This document shows, piece by piece, positions 23,601 through 37,998 of a stretch of 64,000 nt of DNA. Under the pieces are notes generated by a model. It was not told the origin of the DNA. It saw only the letters and a program-made list of their open reading frames with translations, and did not search any database. The DNA is from Periplaneta americana (taxonomy: Eukaryota > Arthropoda > Insecta > Blattodea > Blattidae). Both the position numbers and the translations under genes were made by a program. Every line of letters begins with the position of its first letter. Within the stretch, counting starts at the first letter, position 1. The DNA lies in NCBI RefSeq assembly GCF_040183065.1, contig NC_091120.1:183236396-183300395 (forward strand), read 5' to 3'.

Positions 23601-26600
23601 ATGGTCCGTTCCTACAATCTGTAGAATAATTTCAGGCATATGGGCGGAGTGAATGTTTTTCCTTTTATTTATTCACTGTTTTGTCAGCACGTGCAAATAG
23701 GCGTTTGGCAGAGTGGATTTGAACAAACTGATGGACATCCTGAGGAGAACAGCTCTATAGCTTCAGCAAATTTCGAGATAATTTAATATTCTGATAACAG
23801 AAAGTTGCGCACCAGTATCACCTAAAAGCATAATGCGATAAGACTTTTATTATGTAATATTAGTTACAGTTAAAATATATACCTAGACAACTTTGCTTTG
23901 TACTATAATATTGTTTTGATTACTTTTATAAGGCAAAGATACCATCAATATCAATTTCAACTTATCATGTCATACTCAGTGTCTTTCTTTGGGACAACAC
24001 TTTCTTTATGAATGATATGTTTAATTCACTTAGTACAGTAGTAGTCATTATGGAATTTGTGTGGATATTCCTTCTTTACTCTTTATTATGTTATTAACGT
24101 TTAAAACATAACTGCAATATTATGCTAAGAAATAGGTATTATTACTTTTGTTTTACAGACAATATAGAAAATACCAAACAGAAAGAAGTCATATAAAAAT
24201 AACGACATAAAATTTCACGTTCCGTTTGAAGTTTGTGCACCACTCTTTTCTTAATCCAACAGGTTGCTTATTCCTCCTAGCATACCTAGCGCTTAATGCC
24301 CGCGCACGACGTCAAGGTCAGAAAAATGCGCTTGCTTTGACATCACTGTACTAGACTGTAACATTACCTTCTGAGCACAAACAGAGGTGAATTTTTCCAG
24401 TTGGCATGAAAGCGGAGTTTATGACTTGCCGGCGGTAATCGACTACATCCTGGAAATGACCGGAAAGGAGAAGATATTCTACGTGGGGCACTCCATGGGC
24501 AACGCCATTTTCTACGTCATGATGTCCCAACGGCCCGAATACAACGACAAGGTCACTGCCATGATCAGTCTAGCCCCGATCGCCTACATGAATGAAGAGA
24601 GAACGGGTCCGCTGAGTGTGTCCATCGATCTCTTCGACGAATTCGGAGTAAGTATCAGTCTAAGGCCCGGTTTCTTCAACCTTTGTTAAAATGCACCTAA
24701 TATAGCGTTAATTAACTGAAGTTAAAAGTATGAATTGCTGTTAAAATATTGCGTTTCTTCAAATTTACATTTCACATTTTAACATTCAGTTTGTTAACTC
24801 TCTGTTAGGACCAGAGATTCTACAGTTTAACCATAACCTATAACCAAGTATAGACTCACTTCTGTTTTCTGATTCTCGCTTGTTTCCGTTGTTTGATTGA
24901 GAGAGGATAAAAGTCTTTCTATTCTCTCAGGTTTGATTTCTGCTTCTTTCCTCGTCTGTATCACAATAGCGTGGAGCGGCGTATTGGTATTGCTGTTATG
25001 AATTGGAAAACATTGGAACAAATAGAAATCGTGGGACTAATTTCTCTTCGTTCGAAAGAAACCTTCTGCTGGAAATTATTTCGCAGTATAAACCAATTAA
25101 TGAGAATAAACAAATAAACGGATCTACGAGTAAGTTGAAAGCGAAAAGTGAGGCTTGGCAGAAAATAGCTTGTACCTTTGTATGAACTTCTGGTCTATCA
25201 AATCACAGAAATCAACCTCTCAGTTTATGTATTCATGGATATCATTTTCTAAATAATCCAGATATATAAGTTCAGCATCTAACGCACTAGACATATTGGA
25301 TATTTCTATGCTAACAGAGAGTTAAATGATTTAACTGCATGAAATTGGGCAGTTAAATTAACATAGGTTTTAACAGCCTGTTAGTATTAACAGTAGTTGA
25401 AGAAATGCTTCAACTTTTAAGTTTACAGTTAAAATGGAATAACACACTGTTATAATTTAACAAAGGTTGAAGAAACCGGGCCTAACACTAGCATTATTTG
25501 AGTACGCGTGGGACTCAAGCCGTCTATGATTGTGACGTTGACGAACTCTGACAGGGACATTTCATGTGAAATCGGGCATCAGAGACTTCAAACATTCAAA
25601 CAAAAATTCATATTATAACTGACAATCAAACATTCTGATGGGGGCAGATAAAAAAGTTAATTTTTTTCTTCCACGATGTTAATAATGTCAAAACAAATGC
25701 TTATACCAATTTTGGCCACTCGACCGCAAATAAGAGTCCTTCCTGAAAGTGATTTTTCTGGGGTCGTTTACAGAAGAAAAACACAATTGCATGGAAAGAT
25801 CTGTTGAAACTAATATTGTGGGATTTAATCGATTAATCGATAAATTTCTGTTGCAAGATTAATCGATCAAAAATATTTAATCCAATAACCGAGTCGATTA
25901 AAATTAATCGCTTGTAGTTGATATTAACTATTATTTTGTTAATAGAAATTCATACTAAAAATTCCGACAATATTTCTCTCTCGGAAATCGCTTACTTAAA
26001 AGCACAAGAATAGCCTACTGTTATTTTCTAAATGTAAACCAGATAGCACAGAGAAAATCTTTCCACAAACACTTTAGATAGAGATGGAGATATGAGTACA
26101 GTCATCTAGTCTACCTCTATTGAAAGTTGAAACACAATGCGAAACCTTTATTAAATTTTAGGGTTTTCCAAAAAAACTTCCACCTTGTTGTCAGCTCATC
26201 TTCCTAGCATATGAAATACATACATTTTTGGGATTCGTTCCCCTCATTCCTTATAACATAGCCATATCTACATTGTGTGCAAGTGAGAGCGTAACTATCT
26301 TCTTCTTTTCCTAAAATCTGGTAATTCTGATTACAATAGGGGCCAGTCTTCTGTTTCGACCGCTGTACGTTTGCAGGTGCTTGCAGTCTATTTACTGAGT
26401 TTGTATTTGTGATGTTTGTGTGTTTAGTCAGATAAAGAAAAAAAAAAACAGTTTTCTGTGGTCTGTGAAAAGTGTAAACTCCATTATATGATATGAGAAT
26501 TTGAGAGGTAAACTCGGTGAAACGTTTGGATTTAAATTGAACGATCGTGGAGCAGTGCTTGACAGAAAAAAAGTTTGTACATGTTTAGTGATGCAGGAAG

Positions 26601-29456
26601 CATTGTTTCTAAACGTAGAGCATAGAGCAGGACTTAATTCGGAGCATGTGAATGCACTCACATTTTTAAAATCATGATTGAAGCAGTATTACCTAGGTGA
26701 GTCTTCATACTTTTTGTTATTTATGTTTGTCTCAAAAATTCCCGGAGAAATTGACACAAAAAATTATTAGCCTCATAATAAATATGTTAGTAACTAATTA
26801 AATAGTTGTTTTGTAATATAACGATACAATATACAGATATATAACATTTAATACCTATGCTTATCACCGAACACAAGTTAAATTTAACAATAATTTTCTA
26901 TTACATTATATTAAAACATTAATTTTTCAACTCGATCAAAACACGATTAATCGATAGATACTTGTTTACTTTTTTCTTACTCTGTTATCTTTCATCATCT
27001 ATTTATTTGTTCTTGTATTGTTTGGTATGCTTTGTCTAATGGCAGCCTCTAATTTGAGGAAGCTCTAGTAAATAAATAAACAAAAAAGTCTTGGACTAAA
27101 ACCATTCTTTGAAGAATTCAGTGGTTTATTCTCTTTAAAATATTGTCAGAGTTAAAATTTCAAACCATGTTCAACTTATTTTTAGACACAATTGGGACAA
27201 TTGAAATTGGCCTATAATTATTGTAACTTGCGAGTATACATATATAAATGTAAACTTACATGACTTGTATTCATGTAGAATAGCTAATAGCCTATTTAAT
27301 AATGATTACATTTTCCAGACATTCTTGAATGTGATCGGTTTTACCCAAATCAAACCAGTGCCGCATGTGCTGTCAAACATTGCACTGACTCTCTGCCTTA
27401 AAATGCCCGTGATCAGTTACTTCTGCCAGAAACTATTAGCAGTCTTCGGGGAAAACGTAAAACACCTTAATCCAGTAAGTATTCACATTTATTTGGTTAG
27501 AGTGACATTTCTTTTTACATTGAGTACAATTTTATGAACATTTGTATTCATGTGTGAGGATATAATGATATGAAGAAGATGGAATAAATGTATGTATGTA
27601 TGTATGTATGTATGTACGTATGAATGTATGTACGTATGTATGTATGTATGTATGTATGTATGTATGTATGTATGTATGTATGTATGTATGTATGTATGTA
27701 TGTATGTATGTATGTATGTATGTATGTATGTATGTATGTATTCACACTGCAAATGGATAAATACCCGGTGGCAGTGGTAACTAATTACACTCAATAACTA
27801 CAATTAATAATAAATTAAAATTCATAATATTAATAATAGGAATATATAATAATATTAACAAGGAGCATCTTAAATTAAATGAATTCAAAATTAAATGATA
27901 AAATGTGGCAGAAAAACTAAATTTTTGCACAAATTGTTTCTTCAATGTTGCTTTTGATGACTATAAAGCTCCTAATTCTGCTTGAAAGAGCGATTGGGTT
28001 TTCTTGGTGAGAATTCTTGACTCCTTTATTTTCATATACCAAATAACGCCTCCTTAACACTTACGGTAAGTCATTGTTGCTCTCGAAAATAAGTAATGTA
28101 TAAACACAAAAATTATGACAAAGAAGCTTTAATCTCATATTTAGAAAATAGCACAATGAAAATAGTGATATTACATACAGGAGAAGAATTAGAACTCAAA
28201 TAGGAAAACTTTGTACACTGGCGTTATTAGGAACAGCTTGTCCAATTAGCGCCACCTATTTTCTAGTAACCTATACACTTATAATTATTAATGAATTATT
28301 TTTCCTAAGCAACACAAATTGAACTAAGCAACTAAATTTGAGTTTCTGTTAATAAAAGGTGCAAAATCATTCAATACTAGTGAAATATTCTTGATCTAAA
28401 GCTGAAACACCAGATAGATTAGAAAAATATGTTTTCCGGTAACTCCTTACTTTCGAGAAAAGATACAATTAGACACAGTAGAAATTTATGAACACAAAAA
28501 CATTAACCTTAGTTAAATATGAATATTTTCCCCACAAGTAAATAAAAAAATAAGATTTTTATAAGCAATTGAATCACTATCATCACTGTGCACATTCTAG
28601 ACATTTGTAAGTTGAAAGGTTGGTGTCTTTGCTTATGTTTCAACACTAATCATGTAAATACCTCACACAATATGAATATAAAAGCAATGAAAATACTATT
28701 AAAAACTGAGGACTATCGTTAAGCAAATGAGTACCGTACTAACATAACCTAAAATTTTATCTGTAGACCTTTAACGACACGTGGCGTTAAAGCGCTACTG
28801 AGTACTTGATAAATTTACACGCTTGCTTCTCTAACATTTTCATATTTTATTGATAGCAAAAACTACCTCTGCATAGAAAAAAGTTTAACGATCACGGAAA
28901 TATACAGTTTAATATAGTTATTATTTGCTCAATACACAAAATACAATATTTCCTCTTGCCTTGATATAAAAACAGCCATTCACTATCAACACACAACACC
29001 AAAATGCTGCAATATCATGTCACTCGTAAATGTCAGCGGACAGCTAGTAACTCATTTCATCACTACATGGCAAGCGAATGCAGGCTACAGTAGTGCACTA
29101 CCAAAATCTGGTGTCGTTAACAAGAATAGTGTGGCGTTAAAGATATTTTATTATTTTATTTTATTAGGTTATTTTACGACGCTGTATCAACATCTAGGTT
29201 ATTTAGCGTCTGAATGAAATGAAGGTGATAATGCCGGTGAAATGAGTCCGGGATCCAGCACCGTAAGTTACCCAGCATTTGCTCGTATTGGGTTGAGGGA
29301 AAACCCCGGAAAAAAACCTCAACCAGGTAACTTGCCCCGACCGGGATTCGAACCCAGGCCACCTGGTTTCGCGGCCAAACGCGCTGACCGTTACTCCACA
29401 GGTGTGGATCGTTGAAGATATACATGGCGTTAGTTGTCTCAGGGACCTTATATACA

Positions 29457-29502
<46 letters not shown>

Positions 29503-31066
29503 GGGTATCAAAAATACGTATACAAACTTCAGGCATGGGTTCCTTACACCAAAAGAAGGAAAAAAGTTCATATGAACATATGTCCCATAATCCTTTGTTT
29601 CCCCGTTAGGAACTGTTCAACACATTGGTACACTTATAATGTGCCAATACACAAAACTCATAACCAATGCTCGAAATGTCCTCCTCTTGCTTCTAGACAT
29701 GCATGCACTCGTCGAATCATGGACTGTCGCACCCTTTCAAATACTCCGAGATGATGTCGAATGGTTTCGCAGGCTTCCATGACACGTCGATGAAGAGTTT
29801 CTTGATCCGGGATGTCTGCTCCTTAAACCAATTGCTTAAGGTGCCCCCAAAGATAAAAATCCAAAGGATTGAGGTCGGGAGAACGTGCTGGCCATTGAAT
29901 TGGTCCTCCTCTGCCTATCCATCTGTCATGGTAGACACCAGTCAGTGTATCTCGAACAAGGCGACTAAAATGTGCTGGAGCCCCATCATGCATGAACCAC
30001 ATGTTATGTCTTATGTTCAGAGGCACATCTTCGTGCAGTAATTCTGGAAGAGTGTTTTGGATAAAGTCCCTGTAGATAGCACCTGTAAGACGTGCTGGTA
30101 GAACGTATGGACCTACCAGACAGTCACCTACAATTCCAGCCCACACATTAATCCAAAATTGTTGCTGATGTCTAGCCTAAAATACAGCACGAGGATTACG
30201 ATCTGCCCATACGTGTTCATTGTGGAAATTGGTAATTCCATCTCTCCCAAACGTTGCCTCGTCTGTAAACAAAACTGATGAGACAAACAATGGATTGGCT
30301 ATTTGTGCTAGAAACCATCGGCAAAAGTTCTCCCATGATGGATAATTGGCAGGCGCAAGGCCCTGCACACGTTGCATATGATACGGATACAAGAGCTGCT
30401 CGTGAGGTACCCTCCATGCTGTACTGTGTGATGTACCAGTTGCCACAGCCAATTGTCTTGTACTGATACCTGGATCGTCTTCGGCACAGTGTAAAATGTC
30501 TTCTTCGAGGTTCGGTGTACGAACAACTTTTGGTCTTCCTCGATCACCAGTCTGTGGTGCAACGGTTCCTGTCTCAGCAACGCGACGATACACAGCAACA
30601 AAGGTTTGATGATTCGGTTGTCTTCGGTCTGGAAACGCCATCTGATACAGCCGTACAGCCTCGCGTCCATTACCATTCACGCGACCATACATAAAAATGA
30701 TGTCAGCCTGCTCACGAAATGAATATTGTCCTGCCATGGTTGAACGAAACACGTTAACTCACTCCACGTTCACAATTGCAACGTTGAAGACAGACTAATG
30801 ACACATGTAAACAAGTCTCCATGGCAACACTTCGCCATCTGCAGTCCATTTCTGATACAACGAGTCACAGCCTTCTATGAATGAGTGCATAAAGAAATGA
30901 AGTTTTGAGGTTGGACCTCGAAGGCCGTTGAACGCAAACTTTTAGTAATAAATGAATAACGGGGAAACAAAGGATTATGGGACATATGTTCATATGAACT
31001 TTTTTCCTTCTTTTGGTGTAAGGAACCCATGCCTGAAGTTTGTACACGTATTTTTGATACACCCTG

Positions 31067-31123
<57 letters not shown>

Positions 31124-31363
31124 TACACATATACACATTCATATTCATGGACCTTAGTCAAAAATGAAAGAAAAAGTGCTTACTATGGAACGGATTTGTA
31201 GATAGCCTATTGTTTTTTGCTCATAGATAAAAGACTGTAACTAAGACATTTTATTTCACATAAAAATACATATTTTGTAATATTTTTTTTGTAAGTACAG
31301 TTCATATTTTAAATATCATCATCATCATTATCTCATCGCCACCACCACCATCATTATCTCATC

Positions 31364-31397
<34 letters not shown>

Positions 31398-34300
31398 TCA
31401 TCCAAACAAGAATAAGGCCCAAGGTCCGTTACTGCCTCAATGAGTCATTCTCGGTCCACCTTTTTTTTGGACGGCATAAAGATCTCTTCCTTTGGGGACG
31501 GTATTGAAGCATGTCTTTTGGAATTCTATTCCGATTCATTCCTTGGACATGGTTTTTCCACTGCAGCTGGTACTTGTTTGTAACCTGTGAGACTGGTTGT
31601 AACTGAAGTTCTTGCATAATATCCTCATTTACTTTTGCTGTCCAAGCAACTATGTCCTGGTGTTGCTCTCATAAATTTCATTTCACAGACCGTTATTCTG
31701 CTGATATCCCTACTCCTCATTGTCCATGCTTCACTTCCGTAACATAGTACAGGTCTAGCTAAAGCTTTATATAAACGTATTCTTGTGTGTCGCTGTACTA
31801 GAAAAGGCTTCATAATTTTGTTGATTATTCCCATTGTTTTATTATATTCACAAATTTCATAAGTTATATCTGTTTCACCAAAAAATGTTAATTTATACCC
31901 AAGACACGTAAATTCATTTACTCTTTCTATTAATTCAAATTTTAAATAATGCAGCTATAAATACACAAGTTATTACTTTTTTTGTTTTAATTTTTAAATT
32001 CAATTAAAAACTCGCACATATATATAGTTTGAACTAGTAATGGAAATTACGGGAAAACGGCTGAACAGATTTTAATGAATGATCCGTCATTTTTAAGCCT
32101 GGCATCCAAGGATTTTCAGAAAAATAGTAACTTTCAGTGAAGCGTTAGTTTTCCTACATAATTTTCCTATTTTCCAAAATCCTTCTTTCGTGAGTTTTGA
32201 GAACTCATTGCATTTCAATATAAAACAAAACACAAACTACAATAAACAATAGGATATTACACGAAGGCCATGACCTGCAGGATTGCTGACATATTTAGAT
32301 CTCAAATTCAATTGGTTATTAAAACCTTCAAGACTTACTAAAATAATTTACAAGTCTGATTCTGCGGTGTGTAATTTTTTGAGTACAGCTGTGTATTGGA
32401 TATTGAAATCTACAAAACCTGAGATGGTTTGATGACATTACTACCATAAGAAATGAAATATTATTTTAGTTAATACTATGATGTGACTATTTATCATTAA
32501 TTATACATATTAATGCTATATTGATGATATGAAAGTGAAATGTTTTGGGGGTTACGTAAGTAGATGTAGAGAATACTTAAATTAGATCTTCATGTCTATA
32601 ATTTACTCAGTGGCGGCTATATACTTTAGTATACAGGGTGATTCAAAAGTCGCGCGACATAGGACATCTCCGTTATTAGTGCAAGTACAAAAAATAGTTT
32701 CAAATAAATGTTTTAGATATTGGTACGTGTAGTTCATGTGCAAAATTTTAAGAAAATCGTAAGAGCCATTTTTGAGAAAATTGCAACAAACATGTTCGCG
32801 TTTCAAGTAAAGTACCAGTTAGGTTAGGAAAAACCCATCCAAAACTGAGGTGTCACATCTCTGGAGCGTACGAAACTTAAATTAGAAATGTGGTTTGGGT
32901 CGCGCGCCGTAATTAATAAATTGTGTTTTTTGTGTAGACAGGATAGTAAGTTGAGAGTCACAATGGCAAAGTGAAACATTTTAGCACTTGAACTTTCACG
33001 ACCTGTATAACTGTTCCACAGGCACACTAATGGAGTAAGTGTTCAAATCGGTGGCCATTTTGTTGACGGCACATCCATACATGGTTGAGGTAACTGCTCC
33101 GCACATTAACAAACACAGCAGGTGTTATTTGTGCACATTCTCTCCTGATATTTTCCTGTAGTTCATCCAGTTTTTGGGGCCTGCTGCTGTAAACTACACA
33201 CTTGAGATGTCCCCAGATAAAAAAGTCAAGTGGCGTTAAATCTGACGACTTAGGCGGCCATTCCACTGGATCCTTGCAACCGATCCAACGCCCAAGGATG
33301 ACTTCATTCAGCAATTCGCGAACTGTCAATCTGAAATGCGGTGGTGTTCCATCCTGCTGAAAGAAAAACCCACGTTTTCTTTCTAGGGTCAGATCATCCA
33401 AGTAGGGCACCCTCGAGATGCTATCTGTACAGTGGAGCAGTAAGCTTGTTGTTCAGAACCACGGGACCGATGACAACATACCCGTGTATGCCACACCACA
33501 CATTTAATCTTGGGTCAAACTGATTATGAGCCTCTACAGCTATGTGGGGGTTCTCGGTTGCCCAGTACACAGCGTTATGTCGATTCACTGTTCCGTTCAA
33601 ATGCAAACAGGCCTCATCGCTCCAACAAATATCAGCTTCAAGGTTTGGCTGGTGCGTTCGTCGTTCAAGAAACCACTCACAGAATTGCACCCACATATCT
33701 GTGTCATCCCCATGCAGTTCCTGCACAAAGTGCATACGATAGGAATGGAAATGATTGACGGATAGTATCCTGGACACGGACGCTTGACTGGTGCCACATT
33801 CTTGCGCCAGTTCCCTTGTTGACCGTGATGGACTGACTACCAGCTTAGCTGGTACATTAGCAGCGTTTGCATCCCCTGTTGCTGTACGAGGCCGCCCTGA
33901 ATGTTTTTTGTCGTGGATACTGCCTGCTGTCTTCAACCGTTCTATTAAACGACCAATGCTTCCGTGATGTGGGGTAGGTTGATCTGGATGCCGTCTGTGA
34001 TATTCTTCTGCTGCTTCCCATAGACTCAGGCCTTCCGCATGGATGAGAACCATTTCCACCCTCTCAGGAATTGTGTACATTGTCTGTTACTACCCGGTTC
34101 ACTGGTGAAACTAGCACTTACTCACCTGTCTACACAAAAAACACAATTTATTAATTACGGCGCGCGACCTAAACCACATTTCTAATTTAAGTTTCGTACG
34201 CTCCAGAGATGTAACATCTCAGTTTTGGATGCGTTTTTCCTAACCAAACTGGTACTTTACTTGAAACGCGAACATGTTTATTGCAATTTTCTCAAAAATG

Positions 34301-37300
34301 GCTCTTACGATTGTCTTAAAATTTTGCATATGAACTACACGTGCCAATATCTAAAACATTTATTTGAAACTATTTTTTGTACTTATACTAATAACGGAGA
34401 TGTCCTATGTCGCGTGACTTTTGAATCACCCTGTATAACTACAAAACTTACGTAAGATAATAATATTGTTATTAAAAATCAAATATTTTCATAGTTATTA
34501 ATCAAGTGGGGTTGGGTCTTTTCCATGTACTTAATGGAGGTGTGATGTAGTTATTTGTATGCGTCATTCTCTTCAGTATTGGCTCGAGAGAGCGCAAAAA
34601 TTACAGTTCCTAAGGAAAGACCAAAAGGTATCACTTACTGATAAAATAAGAAACCTACAAAATTATGTAGTCTCCCGATCATTTCAGGAGGATCTCGTAG
34701 CAGGTTAAAATGATTTTACCCTCTACATTTCAAGCTCTACATGCAATAGCTATACTAAGATAGTATGTCTATGTTAGAAAGCATAGCAAACCTGACAATT
34801 TTTAACTTTCACCTACAATTCACAATGACTTGAAATAGCTATTGCTTTACTCCCACATGAAAAACCCACTGATCGTCCTGACATTGTTGCTCGAGTTTTC
34901 GCCTTGAAACTCAAAAACTGAAGGTGGATAGGTTCAAGAAAAAGTATTTGGCATAAAAAAACATTTAGAGGGAGTATGTTTCATTATTACGGAAGCAAAT
35001 AACTTTCAAAATGTCTGGTATTCTTCACTGAAAATAAATATGAAAAATTGTTATTTGAACGTCAAATGAACTTACTTTGTAGCATTTTCTGCACAAGCCA
35101 CTAGTACTACATATAAATGAAAACACAACGTGAATGAATTTGTTCCTTAAACGTATTGCATCGTTACATTGACTACACCTGGGGAATCCCTTATCGGTTT
35201 GTAACGGAAAACTTGTAGAAAGTCTTCACTGTTTAGAACTATTTGAACCCACCACTGTCTGTACATGGATGGTGATTGTCTCGGAACAATGTGTGATACC
35301 GGGAGAAGGACAGTTCAACGTCACAAGAAGTTAGTCTTATCTATGAAATAACGGCTTACGCAACGCATTCGGCTCCAGTTAGAGACTTTGCACAGTGTGC
35401 AATTTTTCCAGTGTAGGTGGACAAAAATCAAATTTCGACTTGTTCAGTTAGGCATAGGTGAATACGAATTCATGTTCTTTAACATTTGAAGAATTACGAG
35501 AAATAGCTTTTACTATTTTATCAGCGGCAAATTATATTTAGAAGGGCAGGAACAACAAGTTCCTTTAACACTTCTCGCACCTGTTCAGTCGTAGACAGAG
35601 AGGCTTACTATGTGGGTGAAAAAGAGCCAATTGTTAGTGATTTATTATGTTTCGAGACATGGAATCTGTTCAGTTAGGTAGGTTCTTACTAATGACTCTT
35701 CAATTACAAGTTTGTAAAGTATTATTCTTCTTACATTACATTACACTTGAAAAAAATATTATTTTAAAGTTCTCCAAACATAAAGTGAGTTTTAATATAG
35801 TCGGTCACGTCCGGTTACAACAATTCTTTTACCATTTAATACAGCATCATTTAGGCCCAATTCTATAAAACTCCCTGACTAAAGATCAACTTTGATCGAA
35901 GATCGGAAAGTGAACCGAATTCAGACACTTCTTCTATTGTATAAAACTTTTCTGCGATCAAATTACCTTGGTTCAAATGCAATCTAAGTTCACGTGAAAA
36001 GGATTTGGCAACATCGCATAAACAGGTGAAGTATGTGATGCGCGGGCCATGTTGTACAGATTTGTTCAGTGTTGCCAATTTAGCGACTTTAACTCTTTTT
36101 CAACGACAATTTCTTTTAACTGTTATATGGCTTAAATAGGGATTTAGCAACCTTTTTAGCACCCCATAGTGACAAAATGTAATCTTTCTTTGTTGATAAT
36201 GAGAAATCAAGCGAATTTCCAAATACTTTTGGCGACTTTCCGTACACTCTGTTAGAGACACTGGTTTGTTTTGTGCATTGTAAATAATGGCGGACAATAA
36301 GAAGAAGGTTGACCGTTCTCCAAATTATCATTATGTTATGGTGTTTGATACTGCTAAACATAATAAAGCTTTATAAAACGACAATTTTCGTTTAGTAATA
36401 CAGTTAATGGAAAATTTATGAATGTACCTATCATATCCATTAATAATGAATGGTTGTTATAAACATAATATAATTATAGCTTATGTTATTTGATACTGCT
36501 GAACACGATAGAGCCTTATAAAATATAAGAATGTTTGTGTATTAAGGCAAGAAATTGAAAATATATATATAAATGTATCTACCATCTCTATTAATATTAA
36601 TAATAATGGTTATTATTTTTGCACAATCTGCCACTCGTATATTTCAAACAGAAAAGAAATAACTGAACTTGGATCATGTAACTTAACCGGAGAAATTTCT
36701 TCACTCAAAGTTGACTTTAGTTTAAGACAAATTAATCTCAGATTAGACTTTATACAACACAAAATTCCAAGTTCAGCTAGAACGAGGATCAATTTAACCT
36801 CTGATCTAAGTTTATACAATCGGCCCTTAGAGTGTTGAAGCCTTGTTTTAAAGTTTGCGCGTTCTTGCGCATTAATAAGTAATTAATTTTTTTTCAGTGG
36901 TGGGGCATATGGTAACTGTTCCATATTTGGTTTAACAGCAGAAAAGAATCATGGAATGAGGAAGTTTTTAATCACTGTGCAAGTGTTTTAGGTCTGAAAA
37001 ATCATTCACATGACATCGAAAATCAGGTTAAAAATACATTGGACACATTTTTATCTAATCTTAACTAACGCACAGTGAATCAGAACGCAAATCACTAGCT
37101 GGACAAAATTAATAACTTCTCTCCATTCCAACGAATTGTTATGAAACTTTGTACATGCCTTACAGGTGGCACATATGTTTTGTGTACAAACTATGATTAC
37201 GTTTGCACAAGAAAAATTACCCTTTTATAGAGGGTACACTTAAAAAAAATTAATAACCTCTCTCTTGTACAATATATTATTATGAAACTTTCTACAACAA

Positions 37301-37966
37301 TTAGGGCTAAGGTAGCATACAGATGTAATCAGAATTTGTACATAAAATATATGCTACCTGTAACTCCTGTACAAAGTTTCATAAAAAATTGCTACGTAGG
37401 AGAGAAGTTAATTTTGCGTAAATGCACTCCCTGTAAGAGGTACTTTCTCTTATGGAACCGTAAATATAGTTTGTACACAAAAAATATTTTCTATCTGTAA
37501 ATTCCGTACACTGTTTCATAAAAATCAGTTAGATAGGAGAGAGTTATTATTTTAGTCTAAAACCACCCCCTATAAAGGGATAGTTCCTCGTAAACAAATG
37601 TAGTCAGAGTTTGTACACAAAAATATGTGCTATTTATAAGGTCTGTACAAAGTTTCATAACAATCCATTGGAATGCAGAGAAGTTATTAATTTTGTCTAG
37701 CTAGATTTGCGTTAATGCACACTGTGCGTTGACTTGATTCATTCAGATCGTTTATGCAGTACCGATACATAAGTGAAGTGATTTTTAATATAATGTCGAA
37801 AGTGAAGCCAAGTGTTCTTTCCCGTTTGCAGTAATATTTTGTTCAATGTAGTGGAATTTTTACAAGTGACAGAATAAATCTATTCTGTTAAAAAAATGTT
37901 CTATTGTCTTCAGATCATATGCTCCAAAACACAAAACAAAAGGCAGAGACTATTATCACCTCCCCG

Positions 37967-37998
<32 letters not shown>

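Noticed and set aside
27548-27794. Long frames across the TATG array (IHTY or MYVC repeats)
   Set aside because: Translation of a tetranucleotide microsatellite in several frames; not coding.
33510-33765. Plus-strand frames inside the second mariner
   Set aside because: Shadows of the minus-strand transposase.
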